Position numbers and translations under genes: made by a program | In this document: positions 1 to 8,941 of the stretch, one piece after another | Numbering within the stretch: the first letter of the stretch is position 1 | Layout of the letters: every line of letters begins with the position of its first letter | Notes under the pieces: generated by a model | Told to the model about the DNA's origin: nothing | The model's input: only the letters and a program-made list of their open reading frames with translations | Database searches by the model: none | Source of the DNA: Magnetococcales bacterium WMHbin3 | GTDB taxonomy: Bacteria; Pseudomonadota; Magnetococcia; Magnetococcales; Magnetaquicoccaceae | Assembly (NCBI GenBank): GCA_002753185.1 | Contig: PDZX01000002.1 | Location: 1 to 64,000 of the forward strand | Length of the DNA stretch: 64,000 nucleotides | Reading direction: 5' to 3'

Positions 1-153
1 CCGGAGAAGAAACCGCCGGAAAAACCGCCGGAAAAGAAACCGCCGGAAAAACCGCCGGAAAAGAAACCGCCGGAAAAACCGCCGGAAAAGCCAGCGGAGA
101 AGAAACCGCCGGAAAAACCGCCGGAGAAACCCGTGGAGAAACCGCCGGTGAAA
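1..153 (+). repeat. 27-bp tandem repeat encoding a Glu-Lys-Pro linker
   Basis: A near-perfect 27-bp unit (coding for EKKPPEKPP) repeats about four times and then decays into shorter PPEK and PPVK units. It extends to the left edge, so the total copy number is unknown. The unit keeps the reading frame, so copy-number change would alter only the length of the periplasmic linker. Confidence 0.85.
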
Positions 154-600
154 AAACCGCCGGTGCAGGAGCCTGCGGAGAAGCCGTTGGATTTTTCCAA
201 GGAGATCGCCAGGTATCAGAACTCGCAGACGAAGGCCCCGCCGAAGAGCACGGAGTCGGCCCCTGCCCCGAAATCCGCTCCAGCGGAGACGCATGCCGCG
301 CCTGAGGTATCGCCGCGTGTCATTTCGCTTTGGCAGCGTGGGGTGACCACCAAGGTGCGGGACAACTGGCGCAAGCCTGGCGGCTTGCGTGGCGAGGCGG
401 CCCTGGAAGTGATCGTGCGCGTGCAGGTGGGTCCGGATGGCGCCCTGTTGAATCCACGGGTGACGCACTCTTCGGGCAATCCGGTGTATGACGAATCGGT
501 GATGCGCGCCATCAGCAAGACGGTTTCGGTGGAGTCGCCACCCATGGGCTGCACGGAGTGCCGGGAATTGGACATCCGTTTCCGTCCCGAGTTGGATTGA
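1..600 (+). CDS. TolA/TonB C-terminal domain protein (5' end outside window)
   Basis: The frame is open from base 1, so the N-terminus (probably a membrane anchor) lies upstream; 199 residues are visible. The first ~50 residues are a Lys/Pro/Glu repeat, a linker of the kind that spans the periplasm in TonB and TolA. After a Ser/Ala/Pro-rich spacer, residues ~105-199 form a TonB/TolA C-terminal domain, with a typical block reading VRVQVGPDGALLNPRV and then an SSGNPVYDESVMRAI-like helix. A CTEC cysteine pair lies near the end. Such proteins link inner-membrane energy complexes (TolQR or ExbBD) to outer-membrane partners. TolA is a little likelier than TonB from the domain style, but no tolB or pal follows, so the assignment stays at family level. 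Confidence 0.8.
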   Translation, partial: PEKKPPEKPPEKKPPEKPPEKKPPEKPPEKPAEKKPPEKPPEKPVEKPPVKKPPVQEPAEKPLDFSKEIARYQNSQTKAPPKSTESAPAPKSAPAETHAAPEVSPRVISLWQRGVTTKVRDNWRKPGGLRGEAALEVIVRVQVGPDGALLNPRVTHSSGNPVYDESVMRAISKTVSVESPPMGCTECRELDIRFRPELD

Positions 601-626
601 TTCTGTTCCGAAATGAGGTGGGAAGC

Positions 627-1142
627 GTGGCGGATCCCGTCACACCGTCAATGTCGGAAGCGTTGGCGCTGGTGGAGGAGGCGGAAGCCCTGGCCGGTTC
701 CGAGGATTGGTTGGGGACGGCCCGCCGCATGCGGCGTCTCCTGGCGCGCTGGCGGACACTGGAGGCGGCGCATCCGTCGCTTTGCTCCGGGGAACCGGCA
801 GCGCGCTTCCGGGCGGCCCAGCAGATGTTCATGGAGCGGCGCGCCACCTACTACCAGCAAGGGAATGCCCGCAAGGGCGAGGGATTGCAGCGGCGGCTGG
901 AGCGCATGCAGGAGGAGATCGTCGTTTTGGAGCGGGAGATCCTGCGACATGCCAGGGCCGAGCGGGAGTGCGAGGAGCGGTTGCGGGTCTGCGCGGGGAG
1001 GGAACACGAGGGGGAGATCCGGGCGTTCCTGCTGGAGGCGTTGCGTTCCTTGCGCGAGGAGACGGGGCGCAAGGAGGCGGCCCTGCGCCGGCTGGAACAG
1101 AGCGTCGGGGGGCTGGCCGCGCGCTATCACGGCATCGAGTGA
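627..1142 (+). CDS. Coiled-coil protein of unknown function
   Basis: A 171-residue protein with no family I recognise. From about residue 70 it is rich in Glu, Arg and Leu in heptad-like order (LERMQEEIVVLEREIL and onward), so most of the C-terminal half should be an alpha-helical coiled coil. No signal peptide or membrane segment is seen. The GTG at 627 is preferred because a GAGG lies about nine bases upstream; an ATG at 651 is the alternative. It begins 27 bases after the TolA/TonB-like gene and is probably co-transcribed. Its position before flgD would suit a flagellar accessory protein such as a FliJ-like one, but nothing in the sequence shows that. Confidence 0.65.
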   Translation: MADPVTPSMSEALALVEEAEALAGSEDWLGTARRMRRLLARWRTLEAAHPSLCSGEPAARFRAAQQMFMERRATYYQQGNARKGEGLQRRLERMQEEIVVLEREILRHARAERECEERLRVCAGREHEGEIRAFLLEALRSLREETGRKEAALRRLEQSVGGLAARYHGIE

Positions 1143-1178
1143 CCCATGTAAATTTTTGTAAGGAAGGGGAATCACCCC

Positions 1179-1205
1179 TCAACCGGATGGCTTGACAACC
1201 GATAA
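1179..1205 (+). promoter_or_regulatory. Candidate sigma-28 (FliA) promoter of flgD
   Basis: ACCGATAA at 1198-1205 is one base from the flagellar sigma-28 -10 element GCCGATAA. A weak -35 match (TCAA, 1179-1182, consensus TAAA) lies about 15 bases upstream. The site is about 57 bases before flgD. The -35 is poor, so this is a suggestion only. Confidence 0.35.
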
Positions 1206-1262
1206 ATAGGGAAGGAGGCGCTGTTCGCCCCATGTGATTCTTTATTTCGAGGAGCCACCGCG

Positions 1263-1913
1263 ATGAGCACGGCGAATCTGTTTGGCGTCGTTCCCCAGAT
1301 CAATCCCGCGACCGCTGACCCTTTCGGTCAAACCGGAACTGCGGTCGTACAGGCCGAATTCCTGCAACTGCTGCTTTCCCGGATGGCCTGGCCATTGACC
1401 TCCGGCGACCAATCCTCCTCGTCCGTCAGCCAACTGGACTGGCTGGCGGAAAGCGCCGTGCCCTGGATCGGCAATGACCTGTTGTCGCAACTGACCGGGA
1501 TGCAAGGCAATCTGAATCCCATGAATCAGGGGGTGGCCTACATCGGCAAGCGGGTGGTGGCACATGGCAATCACATGACCATGACCGGCGGGTCGGGTGA
1601 GGCCCGCTTCGCCATGCCCGTGGCCGGAACGGCGAACATCACCCTGTTCGACGCGAGCGGTCAGGTGGTCAAGACCGCCTCGCTGGAGGCGGGGGCCGGT
1701 GAACAGCGTTTTGCCATTCAGGATGCCGGGTTGCCGGACGGCGGTTACACCTTTGCCGTCACGTTGACCGACGCCAATGGGGTGACCATCGCCGTGCCGA
1801 CCCTGGAATCCGGCGTGGTGGAGGGGGTGGTCAACGACACCTCGCGGTTGTTGCTGGAAGTGAACGGACGGCTGATCGACCTGTTGGACGTGCGCAAGGT
1901 CGAGTTGGGGTGA
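1263..1913 (+). CDS. flgD: Flagellar hook assembly (capping) protein FlgD
   Basis: FlgD is exported through the flagellar type III apparatus and caps the growing hook so that FlgE subunits can polymerise. The 216-residue length fits the family (about 220-240). The N-terminal FLQLLLSRM-like segment corresponds to the conserved FLKLLVAQL export region, although the usual following NQDP motif is absent. Residues ~92-100 (AYIGKRVVA) match the conserved IGK block at the start of the central domain. The rest is a beta-rich FlgD Ig/tudor-like region (NITLFDASGQVVKT and LPDGGYTFAVTLTDANG). A GAGGAG Shine-Dalgarno at 1249-1254 fixes the ATG. No other hook or rod gene is in the window, which is unusual because flgD normally precedes flgE. 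Confidence 0.85.
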   Translation: MSTANLFGVVPQINPATADPFGQTGTAVVQAEFLQLLLSRMAWPLTSGDQSSSSVSQLDWLAESAVPWIGNDLLSQLTGMQGNLNPMNQGVAYIGKRVVAHGNHMTMTGGSGEARFAMPVAGTANITLFDASGQVVKTASLEAGAGEQRFAIQDAGLPDGGYTFAVTLTDANGVTIAVPTLESGVVEGVVNDTSRLLLEVNGRLIDLLDVRKVELG

Positions 1914-1919
1914 GTGTCT

Positions 1920-2429
1920 TTATTTGTGCGCAAATGATTTTGACTGAACAAATTGTATGGAGAATTTTCTTAAGACATCAAAAGTATTAAAATATGGAAT
2001 ACTGAATTTTTCGCAAAGGTTCGGGATAGGAATATTTCTTTTTGATGCCAGGTTTGGCGACTCATGTGTGACAATCGTTGCTTGTATTGAGATTGCCTTT
2101 GCGATTAGCCATGTGTCTGCCGTATCGAGAAATTTTATTTTTGCAGATGATGAATATTATCCATTTTGGATCTGTTTTGCGACTTCCCGAAATGCGGCTT
2201 GTGTCTTATTGTCGTCAATTTCAAGAAAAAATTTTTTCAACATTGGATTGTCGATCCATTCCGCGAGTGCGTCGTTTCCTGCAGCAAGCTCGTCATATAC
2301 CTTGGATATGCTTGCCATGGGTCCGTCAATGGCAGCCTGCTCCAGCCAAGTCCAAAAGCCTGGGCAGATGTCGAAGGCGTAGTATCGATTTTTTGCTTCT
2401 ATAAAAATATTCGAATCAAGCAGATACAT
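1920..2429 (-). pseudogene. DUF4411 PIN-like toxin gene, interrupted by one in-frame TAA
   Basis: The product starts MYLLDSNIFIEAKNRYY, the typical N-terminus of DUF4411, a PIN-like nuclease family usually found beside ImmA-type proteins. An AGGAG lies about eight bases before the ATG at 2429. After 90 codons a TAA stands at 2157-2159. Translating on in the same frame restores the family's C-terminal half: FLDTADTWLIAKA, TIVTHE and IPYFNTFDVLRKF, with a proper stop at 1920-1922. The full gene would be about 169 codons, normal for the family. A single base change (for example GAA to TAA) explains the break. The start overlaps the end of the ImmA gene by 14 bases, so the pair is one unit. The truncated 90-residue product lacks the distal acidic residues expected of a PIN active site. 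Confidence 0.8.
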
Positions 2430-3585
2430 CAAATGATCTCCTGGTGGTCGCAAGGAGGTTTGGCAACTTTGCCGGATTCATGTGGAGCAGTGCTCCTGCT
2501 TCGCGCAATAATAATTTTCCACTCATGGCGCTATGCAAGACGGCATTCGTAAATTGGCGTCCGTGTTTGATTGGAATTGTACGATAATAGTTTCCGCCAC
2601 CTTTTTTTTCCTTTTGTTGCCAAAGACGTTGCTCCTGTTCGCAAAAGAGGCGAAACTCTTCCCGACCGATCTTGCCCAGGTCCATGGCGCGACGGGCGAT
2701 GACGATGCCGCTGACCTTGAATGTCTTGGAAAGAGTGTCCACATTGCCAGGCAATCCATCCCGATCATTCCATGCCGCCAGGAAGCTTTTTTTCGGTGTC
2801 AGCAGTTCTGCGGCAATGGCATTGCAAGTCCGTTCGACACGCGCATTGGTTCTCATGGATGTGTCATCGAGATTTACGTTGGAAATGCCGCTGTTTCCTG
2901 TCCAGACATGGGCCAATTCGTGTGCCAGGGTAAACGCCTGGGCCGCCTTGGCGTCACGGCCATTGATGAAGATCAGCGGGACGATGGCATCGCTGATGGT
3001 GAAACCGCGAAACGCTTGGACGCTCAATGTGCGTTGGGTATTACTGCCAATGAAGCCGGAGCGCATGATCCAAATGCCAACGGCCTCGCAACGTTCGTAC
3101 AGATTGTCCAAATATTCTTCCCATGTCGGGGATGTGTCGAGAGAGTGCAATTCCAGGGTTTTGTGAATATCCTTGGCAATTTTGTCAACACTTTCTGTGA
3201 TGTGAAATCGATTGACAAAAGGCAAAATGTCCGCACCGTTCTCCAGGAGAAACTCTTTGTACCAATCGCGTTGATACAAAACATCATTGATAAGATCAAA
3301 AAAATCAGCTCCGAGCGGTTCGGGCGGCACCCCGCCTCGTGTCCGCAAGTCCGGGATCGGGAGTTCTTCCTTGGGAGGTTCGGGCAAAAACAGGTAGCCG
3401 AAGGGAATATGTGTTTGTTTGGCGATTGTTTCTGCTTGACGGAATGTCGGAGCATCTTCTCCACTTTCCCAAGTTGTTAATTGTTCCGGTTTTATTTTTA
3501 TTTTTTTGGCCAGCAGTTCTCTCGATAGGCCGGCCCGTTCTCGCGCCCATTGCACCATCTCAGGTTGAATAAGCGCTTTTGCCAT
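2416..3585 (-). CDS. XRE-type helix-turn-helix / ImmA (IrrE-like) metallopeptidase
   Basis: A 389-residue two-domain protein. Residues ~10-60 are an XRE helix-turn-helix (ERAGLSRELLAKKIKIKPEQLTTWESG pattern, split here by the turn). A linker contains the family-typical PFGYLFLPEPP. The C-terminal half is an ImmA/IrrE domain with the zinc-protease motif HELAH inside TLAHELAHVW. ImmA proteins cleave or inactivate phage-type repressors; XRE-ImmA fusions are often paired with a PIN-like DUF4411 partner in toxin-antitoxin-like modules, as here. The ATG at 3585 is chosen because a GGGAG overlaps the gcvT stop just upstream. G+C drops to about 50%, well below the neighbours, suggesting transfer into the tail of the pyrG operon. 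Confidence 0.85.
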   Translation of the reverse strand: MAKALIQPEMVQWARERAGLSRELLAKKIKIKPEQLTTWESGEDAPTFRQAETIAKQTHIPFGYLFLPEPPKEELPIPDLRTRGGVPPEPLGADFFDLINDVLYQRDWYKEFLLENGADILPFVNRFHITESVDKIAKDIHKTLELHSLDTSPTWEEYLDNLYERCEAVGIWIMRSGFIGSNTQRTLSVQAFRGFTISDAIVPLIFINGRDAKAAQAFTLAHELAHVWTGNSGISNVNLDDTSMRTNARVERTCNAIAAELLTPKKSFLAAWNDRDGLPGNVDTLSKTFKVSGIVIARRAMDLGKIGREEFRLFCEQEQRLWQQKEKKGGGNYYRTIPIKHGRQFTNAVLHSAMSGKLLLREAGALLHMNPAKLPNLLATTRRSFDVSA

Positions 3586-3589
3586 GATT

Positions 3590-4693
3590 TCACTCCCGCA
3601 AAGCGCTCTTGCCGAAGCGCGCGAAGGGGGGGCGGACGGCGCGGGCGTTGAGCAGGCGGCCCCGCACATCCACCTGGCAGGGGGAACCGGGTTGCAAGTG
3701 GCGTTCGACGATGGCCAGGGCGATGCCGCGCTCCAGGGTGGGGGAGTAGCCGCCGCTGGTGATCACGCCCACCGCCGCTCCGTCCAACAGGACCGTCTGC
3801 TGGTCCCGCAAGACCCCCTTCTCCTCCAGGATCAGCCCGATCCGTTTCTTGACCGCCGGGTCGTGGCGCAACGGCTCCAGGGCCTGACGACCGATGAACT
3901 TGCGTTGCGGCGGGTCCCAGGCAATGGTCCAGCCCAGCCCGCACTCCAGCGGATTGCCTTTGTCATGCAAATCCCGGCCATACAGGCTCAAACCGGCCTC
4001 CAGACGCAGGGTGTCGCGGGCGCCCAGACCTGCCGCCACCACCCCGGCATGCAACAGCCGATCCCAGAAGGCCACGGCCTCCCGGAGCGGGAGCATCACC
4101 TCGTACCCCTCCTCGCCGGTGTAGCCGGTACGGGCCACGCGCCAGCCATGCCGCTCCAGGAGGTGAAACGCCGGCAGGGCGGTCACCGCATCCGTCAGGT
4201 CGGGCGGCAGGCACCCGGTCATGCGGAGCAGGCTCTCCTGGCCCTGCACCGCCAGCATGGCCAGATCCGTCCGTTCGGTGATGGTCACCTTGAAGGCCGG
4301 GGCATGAATGCGCAGCCAGGCCAGATCCTTCTCCCGGTTTCCGGCGTTGATCACCAGACAGAACCGGTTACTCGCCAGTCGATAGGCGATCAGGTCGTCG
4401 GCCACCCCGCCATGGTCATTGAGCAGCAGGCCATACTGTCCGCCCCCGTCGCCCAGGCGTCCGGGATCGCAGGCCAGCATCAGTTGCAGATAGTGCAACG
4501 ATTCCTCCCCGGTCACATCGACGATGCCCATGTGGGAAACGTCGAACACCCCACAGGCACGGCGTACCACATGGTGCTCCTGAATCTGGGAGCCGTAGTG
4601 CAGGGGCATCTCCCACCCCGCGAACGGGGTGATGCGCGCCCCCAGCCCCACATGCCGGTCATAAAGAATGGTCTGATGCGTTTTTTTGTTCAT
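3590..4693 (-). CDS. gcvT: Aminomethyltransferase, glycine cleavage system T protein
   Basis: GcvT moves the aminomethyl carbon from lipoyl-GcvH to tetrahydrofolate, giving 5,10-methylene-THF and ammonia. The 367 residues match the family length. Conserved blocks are visible: the N-terminal FAGWEMPLHYG, GVFDVSHMG, and RTGYTGEEGYEV with the downstream GLGARDTLRLEAG. The ATG at 4693 is preferred; a TTG two codons upstream (4699) is possible, and no strong Shine-Dalgarno helps. The start lies inside the 3' end of kdsA (about 35 bases of overlap), so translation is probably coupled. gcvH and gcvP, usual neighbours, are not in this window. Confidence 0.92.
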   Translation of the reverse strand: MNKKTHQTILYDRHVGLGARITPFAGWEMPLHYGSQIQEHHVVRRACGVFDVSHMGIVDVTGEESLHYLQLMLACDPGRLGDGGGQYGLLLNDHGGVADDLIAYRLASNRFCLVINAGNREKDLAWLRIHAPAFKVTITERTDLAMLAVQGQESLLRMTGCLPPDLTDAVTALPAFHLLERHGWRVARTGYTGEEGYEVMLPLREAVAFWDRLLHAGVVAAGLGARDTLRLEAGLSLYGRDLHDKGNPLECGLGWTIAWDPPQRKFIGRQALEPLRHDPAVKKRIGLILEEKGVLRDQQTVLLDGAAVGVITSGGYSPTLERGIALAIVERHLQPGSPCQVDVRGRLLNARAVRPPFARFGKSALRE

Positions 4694-5525
4694 CGTCAAG
4701 CCGCTTCAATTGGGCGAGAAGGGCCTCCAGGGAGGCGAAAGGGACCATGTTGGGACCGTCGCACGGGGCCTGGTCCGGGTCGGGGTGGGTTTCCAGAAAG
4801 ATGGCGGCCACGCCCACGGCCACGGCGGCCCGCGCCAGCGGGGCCACGAAACGGCGCTCGCCCCCGGAGGAGCCGCCCAATCCGCCCGGACGCTGCACCG
4901 AGTGGGTGGCGTCGAACACCACCGGCGTGCCGTTGGACCCCATGATCACCAGGCTGCGCATGTCCACCACCAGATCGCCGTAGCCGAAGGCGTAGCCCCG
5001 CTCGCACACCATGACCCGATCGTTGCCGGCGGCCTCGGCCTTGCTCACCACGCGGGCCATGTCCTGGGGGGCGAGGAACTGGCCCTTCTTGATGTTGAGC
5101 GGACGCCCGGTGCGGGCTGCGGCCTGGATCAGGTCGGTCTGCCGGCACAAAAAGGCCGGCGTCTGCATGATGTCCGCCACCTCGGCGATGGCTTGCGCCT
5201 GCTCCGGGGCGTGGATGTCGGTGACAACGGGCAGCGCCAGCTCCTGCTTGACCACCTCCAGGATGCGCAAACCCTCCTCCAGGCCGGGACCCCGATAGCC
5301 GGTCGCCGAGGTGCGGTTGGCCTTGTCGAAGGAGGCTTTGTAGATCAGCGGCATCCCCACCCGTCGGGCGATGTCCCGGATGGTGGACGCGGTGGCGAGG
5401 GCGAACTCCCGCAGTTCGTGAAAGGTGGATCCCTCCAGGACGCAGGGACCGGCCAGCAGGACGAGGGGCAGGTGATTGCCCACGCTCAGCGAGCCGATGG
5501 CCACGGTGCGGGGAACGATGGTCAT
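4659..5525 (-). CDS. kdsA: 3-deoxy-8-phosphooctulonate (KDO-8-P) synthase
   Basis: KdsA condenses phosphoenolpyruvate with arabinose 5-phosphate to form KDO 8-phosphate, precursor of the inner LPS core. The 288 residues carry the family blocks FDKANRTS, YRGPGLEEGL, TDIHAPEQA and CRQTDLIQAAARTGRPLNIKKGQF (shown in part). The N-terminal motif is AGPCVLE: a Cys where the metal-independent E. coli enzyme has Asn, so this is predicted to be the metal-dependent class. The ATG at 5525 is four bases past the pyrG stop; the pyrG-kdsA arrangement (usually followed by eno) is common in proteobacteria, but here gcvT follows. Confidence 0.93.
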   Translation of the reverse strand: MTIVPRTVAIGSLSVGNHLPLVLLAGPCVLEGSTFHELREFALATASTIRDIARRVGMPLIYKASFDKANRTSATGYRGPGLEEGLRILEVVKQELALPVVTDIHAPEQAQAIAEVADIMQTPAFLCRQTDLIQAAARTGRPLNIKKGQFLAPQDMARVVSKAEAAGNDRVMVCERGYAFGYGDLVVDMRSLVIMGSNGTPVVFDATHSVQRPGGLGGSSGGERRFVAPLARAAVAVGVAAIFLETHPDPDQAPCDGPNMVPFASLEALLAQLKRLDDEQKNASDHSL

Positions 5526-5529
5526 CGGC

Positions 5530-7170
<1,641 letters not shown>

Positions 7171-7201
7171 TTAACGAATGTCAAAAGTTGCCTTTCCATC
7201 C

Positions 7202-7230
7202 ATTATACCGGCGGAGCGTCGGCAGTGCAA
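7202..7230 (-). promoter_or_regulatory. Sigma-70 promoter of the pyrG operon
   Basis: Read on the minus strand, TTGCAC (-35) and a perfect TATAAT (-10) are separated by exactly 17 bases. The -10 ends 47 bases before the pyrG ATG. This is the best promoter match in the window and would drive pyrG, kdsA, gcvT and, by read-through, the ImmA/DUF4411 pair. Confidence 0.75.
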
Positions 7231-7251
7231 TGTCATGGCCGGATTTTCGTG

Positions 7252-7278
7252 TTGACCGGGTTGGAAAAATCCTGTAAT
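7252..7278 (+). promoter_or_regulatory. Candidate promoter of the zinc-finger gene
   Basis: TTGACC (7252-7257) and TGTAAT (7273-7278) face the zinc-finger gene, about 45 bases before its ATG. The 15-base spacer is short for sigma-70, so the assignment is weak. It is divergent from, and about 20 bases away from, the pyrG promoter. Confidence 0.35.
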
Positions 7279-7321
7279 GAAAGTTTCCATCGGCAAACCA
7301 CGACCCGGAGGAGAGAAGGCC

Positions 7322-7696
7322 ATGCAGGGACTGGGAATGGTGGGACTGGTGTTCATCATCGGTTTTTATTCCGTCAAAATGCTCCTGGACAAACAGCAGT
7401 ACCCACCCGAACGTATCTTGCGTCCCCCGCCTGCTCCCCCCGTGCCACCGCCGCCTCCCGTTTTGTCCGTTCCGGAACCGGTCGCCGCGCCTCCCCCGGT
7501 TCCGCCATGCCCGTCGGCGGTCGTGGTGCCAGCCCTGCCCAAGGTGACGGAGCAGGGTATCGTCTGCCCGATCTGCGAACATGTCTACAAGAATCTCCGG
7601 CAGCATCTGCTGCGGGGCCACAAGCTGTCGGTGGAGGCCTATCGGGAGCGCTTCGTCCTGCCGGAGGATACCCCCATGACCTTTCCGCTCAAGTGA
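7322..7696 (+). CDS. Membrane-anchored Ros/MucR-type zinc-finger protein
   Basis: A 124-residue protein with three parts. Residues ~3-22 are a hydrophobic segment (GLGMVGLVFIIGFYSVKML) predicted to span the membrane. Residues ~27-72 are a Pro/Val/Ala-rich linker. Residues ~80-124 resemble the Ros/MucR family: CPIC then RQHLLRGH gives Cys82, Cys85, His95 and His100 in the prokaryotic C2H2 pattern, followed by LSVEAYRERFVLP, which matches the family's post-finger helix. MucR and Ros are normally soluble DNA-binding repressors, so a tethered form is unusual. GGAGGAGAG at 7307-7315 fixes the ATG at 7322. The last eight bases overlap the convergent miaA gene. Regulator is the likely role; DNA or protein targets are unknown. 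Confidence 0.75.
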   Translation: MQGLGMVGLVFIIGFYSVKMLLDKQQYPPERILRPPPAPPVPPPPPVLSVPEPVAAPPPVPPCPSAVVVPALPKVTEQGIVCPICEHVYKNLRQHLLRGHKLSVEAYRERFVLPEDTPMTFPLK

Positions 7697-8588
7697 GGGG
7701 TTTTTCCGGCAAGGCGCCGATGATGTCGGAGGCTTGCGGGTAGGGGTCCGGATCGGCTTCGAGCCAGTGGATGGGGATCCCTTGCCGTTGCATGCGGCGG
7801 AACCAGGTCTCCTGACGCTTGGCGTATTGACAGATGGCCTGATGCAGTTTTTCCCGCATGGTCGCGAAGGTCATTTCTCCTTGCAGATGCCAGGCGAGAA
7901 AGCGGTACTCCAGCCCCAGGTCGATCAGCGTGGCATGGGGGACCCCTTTTGCCAGCAGCCCGCGCGCCTCCTCGATCATGCCGTTTTCCAGTCTGGCGTC
8001 CAGGCGTTGCATGATGCGTTCGCGCAGCCGCGACCGCTCCAGGCGCACGCCCAGGATCAAGGGGTTCAATGGGGGTGGGGTGGCGGGGGGCGGACCTGCC
8101 AGGGCGATTTCGATGGCGCGGATCATCCGGGCGCGGTTTTCCAGATCGGTGGTGTTGTGTTGTTCCGGTTTCAGCGTCAGCAGGCGCGCGGCCAGTTGCG
8201 CATCGCTCAGCCGGGCCAGTTCTTCGCGCAGATGGGGATCGAGGGGGGCGGGGGCGAGGGGGTAGCCCCGGATGATCGCCTCCAGATAGAGTCCCGTTCC
8301 GCCCGCCAGAATCGGTAGGCATCCCCGTTGCCGGATCCGGGGGAGCAGATCGAGGGTCAGCCGTTGGAATTCGAACAGGTTGAACGCCTCGCCCGGCTCC
8401 AGGATATCGATCAGGTGGCAGGGGATGGCGCCGTACTCTTCCAGGTCCTTGCCCGTGCCGATATCGAGTCCCCGGTAGACCTGTCGCGAGTCCACCGAGA
8501 TGATTTCGCCGTGGTGTTCCCTGGCCAGCCTTACCGCCAGACGGGTTTTTCCGGTGGCCGTGGCGCCGAGTATGATCAGCGGATTCAT
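7689..8588 (-). CDS. miaA: tRNA dimethylallyltransferase
   Basis: MiaA transfers a dimethylallyl group to N6 of A37 in tRNAs that read UNN codons. The 299 residues are typical. The N-terminal P-loop is GATATGKT (residues 8-15), followed by the conserved SVDSRQVYRGLDIGTGK and the central AGGTGLY. The ATG at 8586-8588 gives the canonical start just before the P-loop. It is convergent with the zinc-finger gene, overlapping at the stop codons. Its other usual partner, hfq, is not adjacent. Confidence 0.95.
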   Translation of the reverse strand: MNPLIILGATATGKTRLAVRLAREHHGEIISVDSRQVYRGLDIGTGKDLEEYGAIPCHLIDILEPGEAFNLFEFQRLTLDLLPRIRQRGCLPILAGGTGLYLEAIIRGYPLAPAPLDPHLREELARLSDAQLAARLLTLKPEQHNTTDLENRARMIRAIEIALAGPPPATPPPLNPLILGVRLERSRLRERIMQRLDARLENGMIEEARGLLAKGVPHATLIDLGLEYRFLAWHLQGEMTFATMREKLHQAICQYAKRQETWFRRMQRQGIPIHWLEADPDPYPQASDIIGALPEKPLT

Positions 8589-8941
8589 GATGCCTGTCCG
8601 TTCCCCCGTGCTGTTTGCGGATGCGTGGCATTCTGTCGCGTATCGTGGCGTGGGCCACTGGTGTGTGGGATGTGTAAAATATTGTGTCACAGCCCCTGAT
8701 CGCGTAAAAAAAAGTGACAAATAAAAAAATTCAGATATAATAATAAGTTAATATGGAAATGTCCCTCTCCCGGCAGGATTTTTTCCATGCCGCTGTACGT
8801 CCGGCTTGTTTTGTTGTTTTTATAATATATTGAAAAAACAGTATAAAAAATCGGCATGGCGGCTGCAAGGGGAATAGTGAGATTAATTTATAATTCACCC
8901 GTGTCGCGAGACCGATGACGAGCCAGAAGGAGTCAATTGAG
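8589..8941 (+). promoter_or_regulatory. AT-rich 353-bp regulatory region before the RTX gene
   Basis: No gene is seen here. The stretch is far more AT-rich than its surroundings (long A and T runs between 8700 and 8890). A TATAAT at 8889-8894 lies 47 bases before the RTX start, but has no clear -35. A small hairpin (CGGCAGGA / TCCATGCCG, 8771-8792, T5 loop) is present, and its right arm could instead pair with CGGCATGG at 8852-8859, so two alternative structures are possible. Divergent miaA transcription must also start here. Confidence 0.5.

Noticed and set aside
1-153. CRISPR-like short repeats at the left edge
   Set aside because: The units are directly adjacent with no spacers and encode an in-frame protein linker.
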